From a virus: 25,586 nucleotides of DNA. Below, in pieces: positions 13,433 through 22,109 of this stretch (position 1 is the stretch's first letter; each line of letters opens with the position of its first letter). The DNA is taken from the IMG/VR virus record IMGVR_UViG_3300009431_001185, positions 1-25,586 of that record; one strand, given 5' to 3'. Under the pieces are notes generated by a model. It was not told where the DNA came from. It ran no database searches and worked only from the letters and a program-made list of their open reading frames with translations. A program made the position numbers and the translations under genes.

Positions 13433-16222
13433 ATGCCCACGGGGACACCTGAATCTGAGGCCCGTCGGAACATTGACCGGCAGCTTGAGCTGTGCGGCTG
13501 GACGGTACAGGACCATTCGGCCATGAACATCTCGGCGGCCCTGGGCGTGGCCGTGCGGGAGTTTCCGCTCAAGACCGGCAGCGCCGACTACCTGCTCTAC
13601 GCCGACGGCAAGGCCATTGGCGTCGTCGAGGCCAAGCCCGAGGGCCACACCCTGAGAGGCGTGGAAATCCAGTCGGCCAAGTACGTCCAGGGGCTTCCCG
13701 AGGCCCTGCCGCACTACCACCGGCCCCTGCCGTTCGCCTACGAGTCCACCGGCGTCGTGACGCAGTTCACCGACGGCCTGGACCCCGATTTCCGCAGCCG
13801 CGAGGTCTTCACGTTCCACCGCCCCGAGGAACTAATCCGCCTGGCCACCCTCGACCGCCAGCTCCGCGCCGCCCTGCGCGACCTGCCCGACCTCGCCCCA
13901 GGCCGCCTGTGGCCCGTCCAGGCCGAGGCTATCACCAACCTCGAACGGTCCCTCGCCGCCAACCGCCCCCGGGCGCTCATTCAGATGGCCACCGGCTCCG
14001 GCAAGACCTACACCGCCTGCTCGCTGGCCTACCGCCTGGTCAAGTTCGCCAACGCCAAGCGCATCCTGTTCCTGGTGGACCGCAACAACCTCGGTCGCCA
14101 GACGCTCAACGAGTTCCAGCAGTACGCCAGCCCGCACACCAGCTACAAGTTCACCGAGGAGTTCAACGTCCAGCACCTGCGGCGCAACGCCATCGACACC
14201 GCCAGCCGCGTCTGCATCACGACCATCCAGCGGCTGTACTCGATGCTCAAGGGCGAGGACGAGTTCGAGGCCGACAACGAGGAAGGCTCGATGTTCGAGT
14301 CCGGCTCGCCGCTTGTCTCCGAGCCCCTGCCGGTGGTCTACAACCCGGCCATCCCCATCGAGACGTTCGACTTCATCATCGTGGACGAGTGCCACCGAAG
14401 CATCTACAACGTCTGGCGGCAGGTCCTGGACTACTTCGACGCGTTCCTGATCGGCCTGACCGCCACGCCGACGGCCCAGACCATCGGCTTCTTCGACCAG
14501 AACCTCGTCCAGGACTACTCCCACGAGAAGGCCGTCGCCGACGGCGTCAACGTGGGCTACGACGTGTACACCATCGAGACGAGGGTCACCAAGGAAGGGG
14601 CCGCCCTGAAGAAGACCCCCGGCTTCTTCGTCCCGCACCGCGACCGCCGCACGCGCCAGAAGCGCTACCACGAACTCGACGACGACCTGACCTACACTGC
14701 CAACCAACTCGACCGCGACGTGGTCAACGCGTCACAGCTCCGCCTGGTCGTTCGGACGTTCCGCGACAAGCTGCGTACGGAGATATTCCCCGGTCGCACG
14801 GAGGTCCCCAAGACGCTCGTCTTCGCCAAGATCGACCTGCACGCCGACGACATCGTCAAGGTCATGCGGGAGGAGTTCGGCAAGGGCAACGACTTCTGCC
14901 AGAAGATCACCTCCAAGACGACCGGCAAGAAGCCCGAGGTCCTGCTCAACGAGTTCCGCAACTCGTACAACCCGCGCATCGCCGTCACGGTGGACATGAT
15001 CGCCACCGGCACGGACGTCAAGCCGCTGGAGTGCCTGCTGTTCATGCGGAACATCAACTCGGCGGCCTACTTCGAGCAGATGAAGGGCCGGGGCAGCCGT
15101 ATCATCAACCCCGACGACCTCCAGTCCGTCACGCCCGACGCGAAGCACAAGACGCACTTCGTCATCGTCGACGCCGTCGGCGTCTGCATGAAGGACAAGA
15201 CGCACTCCAAGCCGCTGGACCGCAAGCCGTCAGTCTCGTTCGAGAAGGTCCTCCAGACCGTCGCCCAGGGCGTGGTCCATCCCGACGTGGTTTCCACGCT
15301 GGCGGCGCGCCTGGCCCGCCTGGGCCGCGAGATCACGCCCGACCACGCCGAGCAGATCGCCTCCGCCGCAGGGGGCAGGTCCCTGGAGGTTCTCGCCGCC
15401 GACCTGCTGACCAGTATCGACCCCGACGCCAACGCCGCCCGCGCCGTCGAGGCCCTGTCCCTGCCCGAGGGCGCCGAGCCCACCGACGAGCAGATCAGCG
15501 CCGCCGAGGCCGAGGCCATGGCCGAAGCCCTCAGGCCGTTCCACGACCCGAAGCTGCGGGAACTGGTCCTCAACATCAGGGCCTCCCTGGAGCAGATCAT
15601 CGACGAGGTCACGCAAGACAGCCTCCTGTCCAGCGGGTTCGACGCGGCGGCCACCGACAAGGCCCGGTCCGTCCTGGCCGACTTCCGGCAGTTCATCGAG
15701 GACAACCGGGACGAGATCGAGGCCCTCCAGATACTCTACAGCCGCCCGCACCGCGCGGGCCTGCGCTACCGCCACGTCAGGGACCTCGCCGCCAAGCTCG
15801 ACAGGCCGCCGTTCTTCGTCAAGCCCAAGGACCCCGCCAGCGTCCTGCGGCTGTGGCAGGCGTTCGAGGCCGTCGAGCCCGAGAAGGTCACCGGCCAGGC
15901 CAGCAAGATCGCCGACCTCGTCGCCATGGTGCGCCACGCCATCGACCCCGACCAGGCCCTGGTGGCCCGCGACATCACCGTGAACCAGCGATACGACCAA
16001 TGGCTGGCCGACCAGCAGGCCGCCGGCGTGACCTTCACGCCCGAGCAGCGCCTGTGGCTCGACGCCATTCGCGACCACATTGCCAGCAGCCTGGCCATAG
16101 AAACCGACGACTTCGACACGGTCCCCTTCAGCCAGATGGGGGGCCTCGGCAAGGCCTACCAGTTGTTCGGCGACGACCTGCCCACCATTCTTGAAGACCT
16201 CAACAGGAGCCTGGCGGCATGA
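13433..16222 (+). CDS. hsdR: Type I restriction enzyme, motor and nuclease subunit
   Basis: A 929-aa HsdR subunit, which moves DNA using ATP and cuts it far from the recognition site in complex with HsdM and HsdS. The N-terminal PD-(D/E)xK nuclease is visible: Asp in SADYLLYADG and EAK at residues 66-68. The SF2 helicase follows: Walker A MATGSGKT (about 184), DECH box DECHRS (about 318), TATPT (about 342), VDMIATGTDVKPLECLLFM and the arginine motif EQMKGRGSR (about 550). The C-terminal third is the helical EcoEI-type assembly domain. I chose ATG 13433; TTG 13412 is in frame upstream. Third codon positions are almost all G or C, unlike the RT and cyclase genes. It overlaps hsdS by 4 bp (ATGA). 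Confidence 0.97.
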   Translation: MPTGTPESEARRNIDRQLELCGWTVQDHSAMNISAALGVAVREFPLKTGSADYLLYADGKAIGVVEAKPEGHTLRGVEIQSAKYVQGLPEALPHYHRPLPFAYESTGVVTQFTDGLDPDFRSREVFTFHRPEELIRLATLDRQLRAALRDLPDLAPGRLWPVQAEAITNLERSLAANRPRALIQMATGSGKTYTACSLAYRLVKFANAKRILFLVDRNNLGRQTLNEFQQYASPHTSYKFTEEFNVQHLRRNAIDTASRVCITTIQRLYSMLKGEDEFEADNEEGSMFESGSPLVSEPLPVVYNPAIPIETFDFIIVDECHRSIYNVWRQVLDYFDAFLIGLTATPTAQTIGFFDQNLVQDYSHEKAVADGVNVGYDVYTIETRVTKEGAALKKTPGFFVPHRDRRTRQKRYHELDDDLTYTANQLDRDVVNASQLRLVVRTFRDKLRTEIFPGRTEVPKTLVFAKIDLHADDIVKVMREEFGKGNDFCQKITSKTTGKKPEVLLNEFRNSYNPRIAVTVDMIATGTDVKPLECLLFMRNINSAAYFEQMKGRGSRIINPDDLQSVTPDAKHKTHFVIVDAVGVCMKDKTHSKPLDRKPSVSFEKVLQTVAQGVVHPDVVSTLAARLARLGREITPDHAEQIASAAGGRSLEVLAADLLTSIDPDANAARAVEALSLPEGAEPTDEQISAAEAEAMAEALRPFHDPKLRELVLNIRASLEQIIDEVTQDSLLSSGFDAAATDKARSVLADFRQFIEDNRDEIEALQILYSRPHRAGLRYRHVRDLAAKLDRPPFFVKPKDPASVLRLWQAFEAVEPEKVTGQASKIADLVAMVRHAIDPDQALVARDITVNQRYDQWLADQQAAGVTFTPEQRLWLDAIRDHIASSLAIETDDFDTVPFSQMGGLGKAYQLFGDDLPTILEDLNRSLAA

Positions 16223-17760
16223 ACGGACTTCCAGCAGGTTGGTCATGGGTACGTCTGAAGGAACTCGCCTCGGAGATGTGCCTCGGGAAGATGTTGGACA
16301 AGAAGAAGAACCAGGGAACGCTCAAACCCTACTTGCGGAACGTTAATGTGCGATGGTCTTCCTTTGATCTGACGGACCTGAAGGAAATGCGATTCAAGCC
16401 GGGCGAGGGAGAGCGCTACGGCCTGCTTCCAGGCGACTTGGTTATCTGTGAGGGCGGAGAGCCGGGCCGCGCTGCCGTGTGGGCCGGCCAGTCAGAAGAC
16501 GCAAGGATACAGAAGGCACTTCATCGAGTTCGCTTTGACCCAGCGGTCTACTTGCCACACTTCGCCATGTACTACCTGTACTTTGCTACGTCCACAGACC
16601 AATTGGCCTCATACTACACTGGCACCACGATCAAGCATCTCACAGGGAAGTCGCTGGCCGAAGTACCTTTCCCTCATTGCCCTCCTGCCGAGCAGCGTCG
16701 CATCGTCGCCAAGATCGAGGAACTGTTCTCGGACCTGGACGCGGGCGTGGCCGCGCTGGAGCGGGCCAAGGCGAACCTGAAGCGGTACCGCGCGGCGGTC
16801 CTGAAGGCCGCCGTGGAGGGCAAGCTGACCGCCCAGTGGCGCGCCGAGCATCCCGACGTTGAACCCGCCGACCAACTGCTCGCCCGCATCCTGGCCGAAC
16901 GCCGCCAGAAGTGGCAGCAGGACCAACTCGCCAAGTACGAAGCCAAGGGCAAGAAACCGCCGAAGAACTGGAAAGACAAGTACAAGCCCCCCGCCGAACC
17001 CGACACCACCAACCTGCCCGACCTGCCCGAAGGATGGTGCTGGGCAAGCGTGGGACAGATTGGCAACGTTCAACTGGGCCGACAGAGATCGCCCAAGAAT
17101 CGCTCGAAGGATTACCCAACGCAATATATCCGTGCGGCAAACATAACAGAATCAGGGCTCGATCTGAGCGATGTTCTGGATATGGAATTCCGCCCTGAGG
17201 AAGCTGAACGATATCGGCTACGCGCAGGAGATATCGTGCTTTCGGAGGCTTCCGGCAGTCCCGATCAGGTAGGAAAACCTGCCCTCTGGCGAGGGGAAAT
17301 GGAGTTGTGCTGCTTCCAGAATACGGTGATCAGACTGCGTCCGTGCTTGGCTGCGAGTGATTACATCTTGACCGTGTTTCTCCACTACTACACGAATAGC
17401 GTGTTTGCGGCAGTGGCGGGTGGGGTTGGGATTAACCACCTGAGTGCAGCGAGGTTCTCGGCGATGCCCTTCCCGTTGGCTCCCCAAGAAGAGCAATCTG
17501 TGATCGTAGCTGAGACTGAAGAGACACTGTCGCGAAATCAAGCTGGGGATGTCGCAATCACGAAGAGCCTTGTTCGCGCCACTCGCCTCCGCCAAGCCAT
17601 CCTGAAACGTGCCTTCGAGGGCAAGCTCGTCCCGCAGGACCCTACCGACGAACCGGCCAGCGTCCTGCTGGACCGCATCAAGGCCGAACGTGACGCCGCC
17701 GCAGCAAGAGCCAAGTCCGCGAAGAAGAAGGCCCGGAAGAGAAAGGGGAAGAAGCGGTGA
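16219..17760 (+). CDS. hsdS: Type I restriction specificity subunit
   Basis: A 513-aa HsdS subunit, which reads the split DNA target for restriction and methylation. Two target-recognition domains are visible, each opening with the typical motif: LPAGWSWVRLKEL (residue 4) and LPEGWCWASVGQI (about 271). Each ends with a PLAPQEEQ/PPAEQRRIV element and a long conserved helix (IEELFSDLDAGVAALERAKANLKRYR and its second counterpart). The inter-domain spacer is high in GC, whereas both recognition domains are lower, as expected for segments that swap by recombination. A very basic tail (KSAKKKARKRKGKKR) ends the protein. The start overlaps hsdR by 4 bp. Unusually, hsdS is followed by a reverse transcriptase rather than hsdM. 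Confidence 0.96.
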   Translation: MNGLPAGWSWVRLKELASEMCLGKMLDKKKNQGTLKPYLRNVNVRWSSFDLTDLKEMRFKPGEGERYGLLPGDLVICEGGEPGRAAVWAGQSEDARIQKALHRVRFDPAVYLPHFAMYYLYFATSTDQLASYYTGTTIKHLTGKSLAEVPFPHCPPAEQRRIVAKIEELFSDLDAGVAALERAKANLKRYRAAVLKAAVEGKLTAQWRAEHPDVEPADQLLARILAERRQKWQQDQLAKYEAKGKKPPKNWKDKYKPPAEPDTTNLPDLPEGWCWASVGQIGNVQLGRQRSPKNRSKDYPTQYIRAANITESGLDLSDVLDMEFRPEEAERYRLRAGDIVLSEASGSPDQVGKPALWRGEMELCCFQNTVIRLRPCLAASDYILTVFLHYYTNSVFAAVAGGVGINHLSAARFSAMPFPLAPQEEQSVIVAETEETLSRNQAGDVAITKSLVRATRLRQAILKRAFEGKLVPQDPTDEPASVLLDRIKAERDAAAARAKSAKKKARKRKGKKR

Positions 17761-17870
17761 AGGCAGACCTCCACGACATCAAGAGGGTTTTCGGTTTGGG
17801 TTGGCGCCTGTTTCCTCCGTTCACTCTGCGACTCCTCACTTGGCAAGATGCATTTGCGATAGGTTAACAC
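17761..17870 (+). other. Intergenic gap before the reverse transcriptase
   Basis: These 110 bases contain no gene and no convincing promoter. Some defence reverse transcriptases and retrons use a structured RNA encoded immediately upstream, so this gap, like 19446-19629, is a place to look for one. I see no strong stem by eye. Confidence 0.3.
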
Positions 17871-19445
17871 ATGGATACCGTTACACCTGAGGCCCTTGAC
17901 TGGTCACTGGCCCATATTGAGAGATTCGGCGACACGGACTTCTTTCCGGTCCCATTTGAGTTCAAAGCCATCCGACATTGCTGGACGTGGGTAAGAGACT
18001 ATCTGGCCGGAACTGATATGGACAGTTACCAACCGCATGTTCCCCGTCACATTGCCGTTCCTAAGCCAACCGGCGATTTCCGAATAGCTGCCCAGTTGGC
18101 CCCCCTTGACTCGCTACTCTATACCGCCTTGATATATGAGGGGGCATCGCAGGTAGAGGAAGCCAGAGTTGCAGATGGCCTGTCGGTTGCTTGCTCTTAC
18201 CGAATCGAGTTGGACGCCAAGGGGTCATTCTTTGCCCCTCGGCAGGGTTGGTCCAGTTTCCATCAACAATCAGAGCTGTTGGTCGATTCGGGGGAATACG
18301 AGTATGTTCTCGTGGCTGATATCACCGATTTCTACAACCAGGCATCACAGCATCGCATCGAGAATGCCCTGGAACTAGCGGGTATCTCGACGGCGCGTGC
18401 CAAGAACATTGAGCGATTCTTGTCCTCTGTTGCGGCCAAGCAATCCCGAGGGCTCCCCGTGGGGCCAGCGGCGTCAATTATCCTCGCTGAAGCCTGCCTG
18501 AACGATGTAGATTCTTTCCTCATGAGGCGTGGCCTTAGACACACGCGGTATGTGGATGACTTTCGGATATTCTGCTCCAGTCGGGGCGAAGCGCTTCAGG
18601 TACTACATGATCTTACATGTTACCTCTATACATCGCACCGTCTCGCACTGAATGCCGGGAAGACCCGAATTCTCCCGGTAGAAGAGTTCCGAGAAGAGGA
18701 ACTGCTGGACCCTGAGGAGGAGGTGGAACGTGGTCGAATGGACCAATTGCTACTACTTGTTCAGGAGATTCTTGCGGAGTTTGGCGGCTACGGCGCATTT
18801 GAAGAACTCGATGAGGATGCTGTCAATGAGCTTGTTGATGACGCACGCCAGATAGGAGCACTCCGAGATAGTCTGGTCGTGATGTTCTCGGACTGTCTCT
18901 CTACCAATCCCCTGCATCTTGGGATAGCACGACATCTGCTACGCCGGGCGACCCAGCTACGCACGAACGTCCTCACAAGGATGGTATTCGACAATCTGGC
19001 GAAGTTGGGACCAGTATTTCGCGATGTGGCCATCTACCTTTGTGCAACCAAGAGCGCATCTGTTGAGCGAGGAGATACACTTGTTGACTTCCTCCTGAAC
19101 AGTGATTGCGGGAAGCTACCGTTCTGTCGGCTATGGGGTGTTGAGATTCTGAATCGCATAGTGGGGATTGTCTCCTCGGAGTTGGCATGGCAGGTGGCGG
19201 AGCAGTCACCTGGAGGAGGGGACTTCAGGTCACTGGCATTGGTCGCGACCAGTCACAAGTGTGTTGACTGGGTTCGCGAACAGAAAGAGAGTTGGTCCCA
19301 TCATGGGCCATGGGATAAGCGAGGAATCGTCTGGGCCTCACAGGTGTTGCCGAGAGATGAGCGAGGACCTTGGCTGTCTGTTGTTGAGGGAACGGGGGAC
19401 CTACTGGACAAGGCAGTTGCGCAGTATGTTCGAGGCATTACATAG
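17871..19445 (+). CDS. Reverse transcriptase of the defence (Abi/UG) type inside the hsd operon
   Basis: A 524-aa protein. Residues about 55-260 form a reverse-transcriptase domain: HIAVPKPTGDFRIAAQLAPLDSLLY (fingers), motif A VADITDFYNQ with Asp150, motif B GLPVGPAASIILAE (194-207) and motif C RYVDDFRIF with YVDD at 227-230. All catalytic aspartates are present. The C-terminal half (about 290-524) is helical without a known enzymatic motif, like the helical repeat domains of Abi and defence-associated RTs. No maturase or group II intron features were seen. ATG 17871 follows a weak AGG. Base use is lower in GC than in hsdR and hsdM, so it was probably acquired separately. It lies between hsdS and hsdM with a cyclase-fold gene, so a back-up abortive-infection role is likely but unproven. 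Confidence 0.93.
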   Translation: MDTVTPEALDWSLAHIERFGDTDFFPVPFEFKAIRHCWTWVRDYLAGTDMDSYQPHVPRHIAVPKPTGDFRIAAQLAPLDSLLYTALIYEGASQVEEARVADGLSVACSYRIELDAKGSFFAPRQGWSSFHQQSELLVDSGEYEYVLVADITDFYNQASQHRIENALELAGISTARAKNIERFLSSVAAKQSRGLPVGPAASIILAEACLNDVDSFLMRRGLRHTRYVDDFRIFCSSRGEALQVLHDLTCYLYTSHRLALNAGKTRILPVEEFREEELLDPEEEVERGRMDQLLLLVQEILAEFGGYGAFEELDEDAVNELVDDARQIGALRDSLVVMFSDCLSTNPLHLGIARHLLRRATQLRTNVLTRMVFDNLAKLGPVFRDVAIYLCATKSASVERGDTLVDFLLNSDCGKLPFCRLWGVEILNRIVGIVSSELAWQVAEQSPGGGDFRSLALVATSHKCVDWVREQKESWSHHGPWDKRGIVWASQVLPRDERGPWLSVVEGTGDLLDKAVAQYVRGIT

Positions 19446-19494
19446 AGTAACGAGACAGCATTCAGAGAAGCAATGGCATGATGGACGCATGCGA

Positions 19495-19587
19495 ATGAGT
19501 AACGACACACACCGAACGGCCAATAGGGCTCGGAGTTCTGTATGGCCACATCCGGCTAGTGAAGGCGAACAGGAGGCAGAGCATTGA
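19495..19587 (+). pseudogene. Possible decayed copy of the hsdM start
   Basis: A 30-codon frame begins MSNDTHRTANRARSS. The true hsdM at 20532 begins MSNDTQQIVNKAWSY. Over the first 48 bases the two agree at about 33 positions, and many differences are at third codon positions. After about 16 codons the likeness ends. It stands between the RT and the cyclase-fold gene, so it could be what is left of an hsdM that once followed the RT directly. Chance similarity, or a real short peptide, is possible. Confidence 0.5.
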
Positions 19588-19629
19588 TGCGAAGGCAGAA
19601 AGCCTGGAAAATTGGGAGATCGCAGACAG

Positions 19630-20535
19630 ATGCCCGATAGAGAGGACTTGGACATCAGGTACCACGCCGTGTGCGTGCTGGACATCCTCGGTCAGAAGCA
19701 TGGCCTCGAAGGCTGGTCAGACGTCCCAGAGAATCTCGAACCCACACCTTCCTATCTCCACGCCTTGCAAAGGACAGTTGGTGTCGTCGTGAATCTCCGC
19801 GAGATGTTCAAGAACTTCTTCGCAACGTGTGACCGGGGATGGATATCCGGTGATGATTACGCACGGATGGATGCACAGCAACGCGAAGTCTATGAGCGCT
19901 ACAGGGACTGCTTGCTGAGGACTCAGCAGTTCTCCGATACTTTCATCTTCTACTCACCTCTGATGAACTCATCGGGTGAGCTGAGTGCTACCCCTCTCTA
20001 TAGAATTCTGGCCGCATGTTGCATGGCCATGTCCTCCTCCCTCGCCTCGAAGATCGCCGTACGCGGTGGAGTATGCATTGGAATAGGCGCTGAAGTAGCC
20101 CCACACAGCTTGTATGGACCGGCGCTAGCCAAAGCCCACTGGCTGGAGAACAAGATCGCCAAGTACCCGCGCATCGTCGTATCGCCGGAAGTGCCGTCCT
20201 TCTTGCGGCAGATGCGCACAAATCGCGATGAATGTCCTTCAGAGATCATGGCTTTGCTGGCCGAAGTATGTGAGTCCATGCTGTGCATGGACACCGACAA
20301 CTGGCCCATTGTGGACTTCATCGGCAAGGGATACCAACAGATCGTGGGGGGTGAGAACGCCAAGGCGATAGAAGGAGTATCGAAAGCGTATTCATTCGTG
20401 ACGTCCGAACGCAGGAGATTCCACCAAGACCAGGGAACCGGACTGGAGGAACGGTACGGTAGACTTCAGGACTACATGCAGTCGCGACTGCATCTGTGGG
20501 GGCTTAGCCCAGATGGTGAGAAGAACGAAGAATGA
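19630..20535 (+). CDS. Cyclase-fold (PycC-like) protein paired with the reverse transcriptase
   Basis: A 301-aa protein whose first 190 residues look like a class III nucleotidyl cyclase fold. Asp18 in CVLDILGQ and Asp103 in QQFSDTFIFY match the two metal-binding aspartates. AVRGGVCIGIG (about 144), LYGPALAKAHWLENKIA (about 161) and YPRIVVSPE follow, the order seen in the cyclases of Pycsar defence. The C-terminal 110 residues are helical and unassigned. I chose ATG 19630 with GGGAG upstream. The stop overlaps the hsdM start by 4 bp, so it is part of the restriction operon. It may make a cyclic nucleotide or have lost activity and only bind one. No Pycsar effector gene is adjacent. The fold assignment is from motif reading alone. 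Confidence 0.68.
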   Translation: MPDREDLDIRYHAVCVLDILGQKHGLEGWSDVPENLEPTPSYLHALQRTVGVVVNLREMFKNFFATCDRGWISGDDYARMDAQQREVYERYRDCLLRTQQFSDTFIFYSPLMNSSGELSATPLYRILAACCMAMSSSLASKIAVRGGVCIGIGAEVAPHSLYGPALAKAHWLENKIAKYPRIVVSPEVPSFLRQMRTNRDECPSEIMALLAEVCESMLCMDTDNWPIVDFIGKGYQQIVGGENAKAIEGVSKAYSFVTSERRRFHQDQGTGLEERYGRLQDYMQSRLHLWGLSPDGEKNEE

Positions 20536-22019
20536 GCAACGACACGCAGCAAATCGTCAACAAGGCCTGGAGCTACGCACACGTCCTGCGGGATGACGGG
20601 CTGTCGTACATGGCCTACACGGAGCAGATCACGTTCCTGCTGTTCCTGAAGATGGCCGACGAGCAGACCAGGCCGCCGTACAACCGCGAGCCGATCGTGC
20701 CGCCGGAACTCGGCTGGCCGAGCCTGTTGGCCAAGGACGGGGACGACCTTGAAGTGCATTACCGGCACGTCCTGGAGGAACTGGGCCGCCAGCCGGGGAT
20801 GCTGGGCGAGATATTCAAGAAGGCCCGGCAGGAGATACAGAACCCCGCGACGCTTCGCCGACTGATCGTGGACCTGATCGACGCCGAGCAATGGTCGTCG
20901 ATGCAGGCGGACGTCAAGGGCGACATCTACGAGGGTCTGCTGGCCAAGAGCGCCGCTGAGAGCCCCAAGGGGGCGGGCCAGTACTTCACACCGCGCGAGC
21001 TGATCAAGGGCATCGTGGACGTGATGCAGCCGGGGCCGGGCGACACGGTGTGCGACCCTGCGTGCGGGACCGGCGGATTCCTGCTGGCCGCACACGACTA
21101 CGTGACGCGCCACCACGGCAGGGAACTCGACCCGGACCAGAAGAAGCACCTGCGACAGGCGTTCGCGCGGGGCTGGGAACTGGTGCCCGCCACGGCGCGG
21201 CTGTGCATCATGAACGTTTTCTTGCACGGCATCAATGCTGTCCCCTGCCCGGTGACCTCCGGGCTGGACAGCCTGGCCAGCGACCCCGGCGAGCGGTTCA
21301 GCATGGTCCTGACCAATCCGCCGTTCGGCAAGAAGAGCAGCATCTCCATCGTCAACGAGGAAGGCCAGTTGGAGAAGGCCGACCACGCCTACGAGCGGCA
21401 GGACTTCTGGGTGGCGACGAAGAACAAGCAGCTCAACTTCCTCCAGCATGTCAAGACACTGCTGAAGATCAACGGCAGGTGCGCTATCGTCGTGCCGGAC
21501 AACGTCCTGTTCGAGGGCGGGGCGGGCGAGACGGTGCGGAAGAACCTGCTCAAGCAGTTCGACGTCCACACGCTGCTGCGCCTGCCGACGGGTATCTTCT
21601 ACGCCCAGGGCGTCAAGGCCAACGTGCTGTTCTTCGACGCCAAGCCCGCACAGGAAGCGGCCTGGACGAAGACGCTGTGGGTCTACGACCTGCGGACGAA
21701 CATGCACTTCACGCAGAAGACCAACCCGCTGAAGCGGGCCGACCTGGACGAGTTCGTCGCGTGCTTCAACCCCGACAACCGGCACGAGCGCGAGGCGACG
21801 TGGAGCGAGGAGACGCCCGAGGGCCGCTGGCGCGGGTTCGACTACGCCGACCTGGTCAAGCGCGACAAGGCCAACCTGGACATCTTCTGGCTGAAGGACA
21901 AGAGCCTCGAAGACGCCGAGGACCTGCCCGAGCCGGACGTCCTGGCCCAGGAGATCGCCGACGACCTGCAAACGGCATTAGACCAGTTCACCGCCATCGC
22001 GGAGGGGCTGAAGGAGTAG
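20532..22019 (+). CDS. hsdM: Type I restriction-modification DNA methyltransferase
   Basis: A 495-aa N6-adenine methyltransferase that with HsdS protects host DNA. The N-terminal helical HsdM domain (about residues 8-130) includes TEQITFLLFLKMADEQ. The catalytic domain has the S-adenosylmethionine motif DPACGTGGFLLAA (175) and active-site NPPFG (262), with GQYFTPRELI before them and GRCAIVVPDNVLFEGG after. Length is normal. Its start overlaps the cyclase-fold stop (ATGA), so methylase translation depends on reading through the inserted pair; that could make methylase level sensitive to the cassette. High GC and third-position bias match hsdR. No terminator is evident after it. Confidence 0.97.
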   Translation: MSNDTQQIVNKAWSYAHVLRDDGLSYMAYTEQITFLLFLKMADEQTRPPYNREPIVPPELGWPSLLAKDGDDLEVHYRHVLEELGRQPGMLGEIFKKARQEIQNPATLRRLIVDLIDAEQWSSMQADVKGDIYEGLLAKSAAESPKGAGQYFTPRELIKGIVDVMQPGPGDTVCDPACGTGGFLLAAHDYVTRHHGRELDPDQKKHLRQAFARGWELVPATARLCIMNVFLHGINAVPCPVTSGLDSLASDPGERFSMVLTNPPFGKKSSISIVNEEGQLEKADHAYERQDFWVATKNKQLNFLQHVKTLLKINGRCAIVVPDNVLFEGGAGETVRKNLLKQFDVHTLLRLPTGIFYAQGVKANVLFFDAKPAQEAAWTKTLWVYDLRTNMHFTQKTNPLKRADLDEFVACFNPDNRHEREATWSEETPEGRWRGFDYADLVKRDKANLDIFWLKDKSLEDAEDLPEPDVLAQEIADDLQTALDQFTAIAEGLKE

Positions 22020-22109
22020 CGGGGAGGGAGCCGGGACGGCGCGAGGACTGGAAGGGCCGTAGGCACAGCAGTACAATCTCAACGGTCGGCTAGGGAAGGA
22101 CGGACACGG

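Noticed and set aside
13492-16194. A 900-codon frame overlapping hsdR in another frame
   Set aside because: It is a GC-rich shadow of hsdR with arginine/proline-rich nonsense composition; hsdR has all expected motifs.
17871-19445. The reverse transcriptase as a group II intron or retron
   Set aside because: There is no maturase or endonuclease domain and no intron ends, and the long helical C-terminal half and operon position fit Abi/UG-type defence RTs better.
20472-21971. A long minus-strand frame (499 codons) opposite hsdM
   Set aside because: It is a mirror of the hsdM codon bias, shows no domain and has no ribosome-binding site or promoter.
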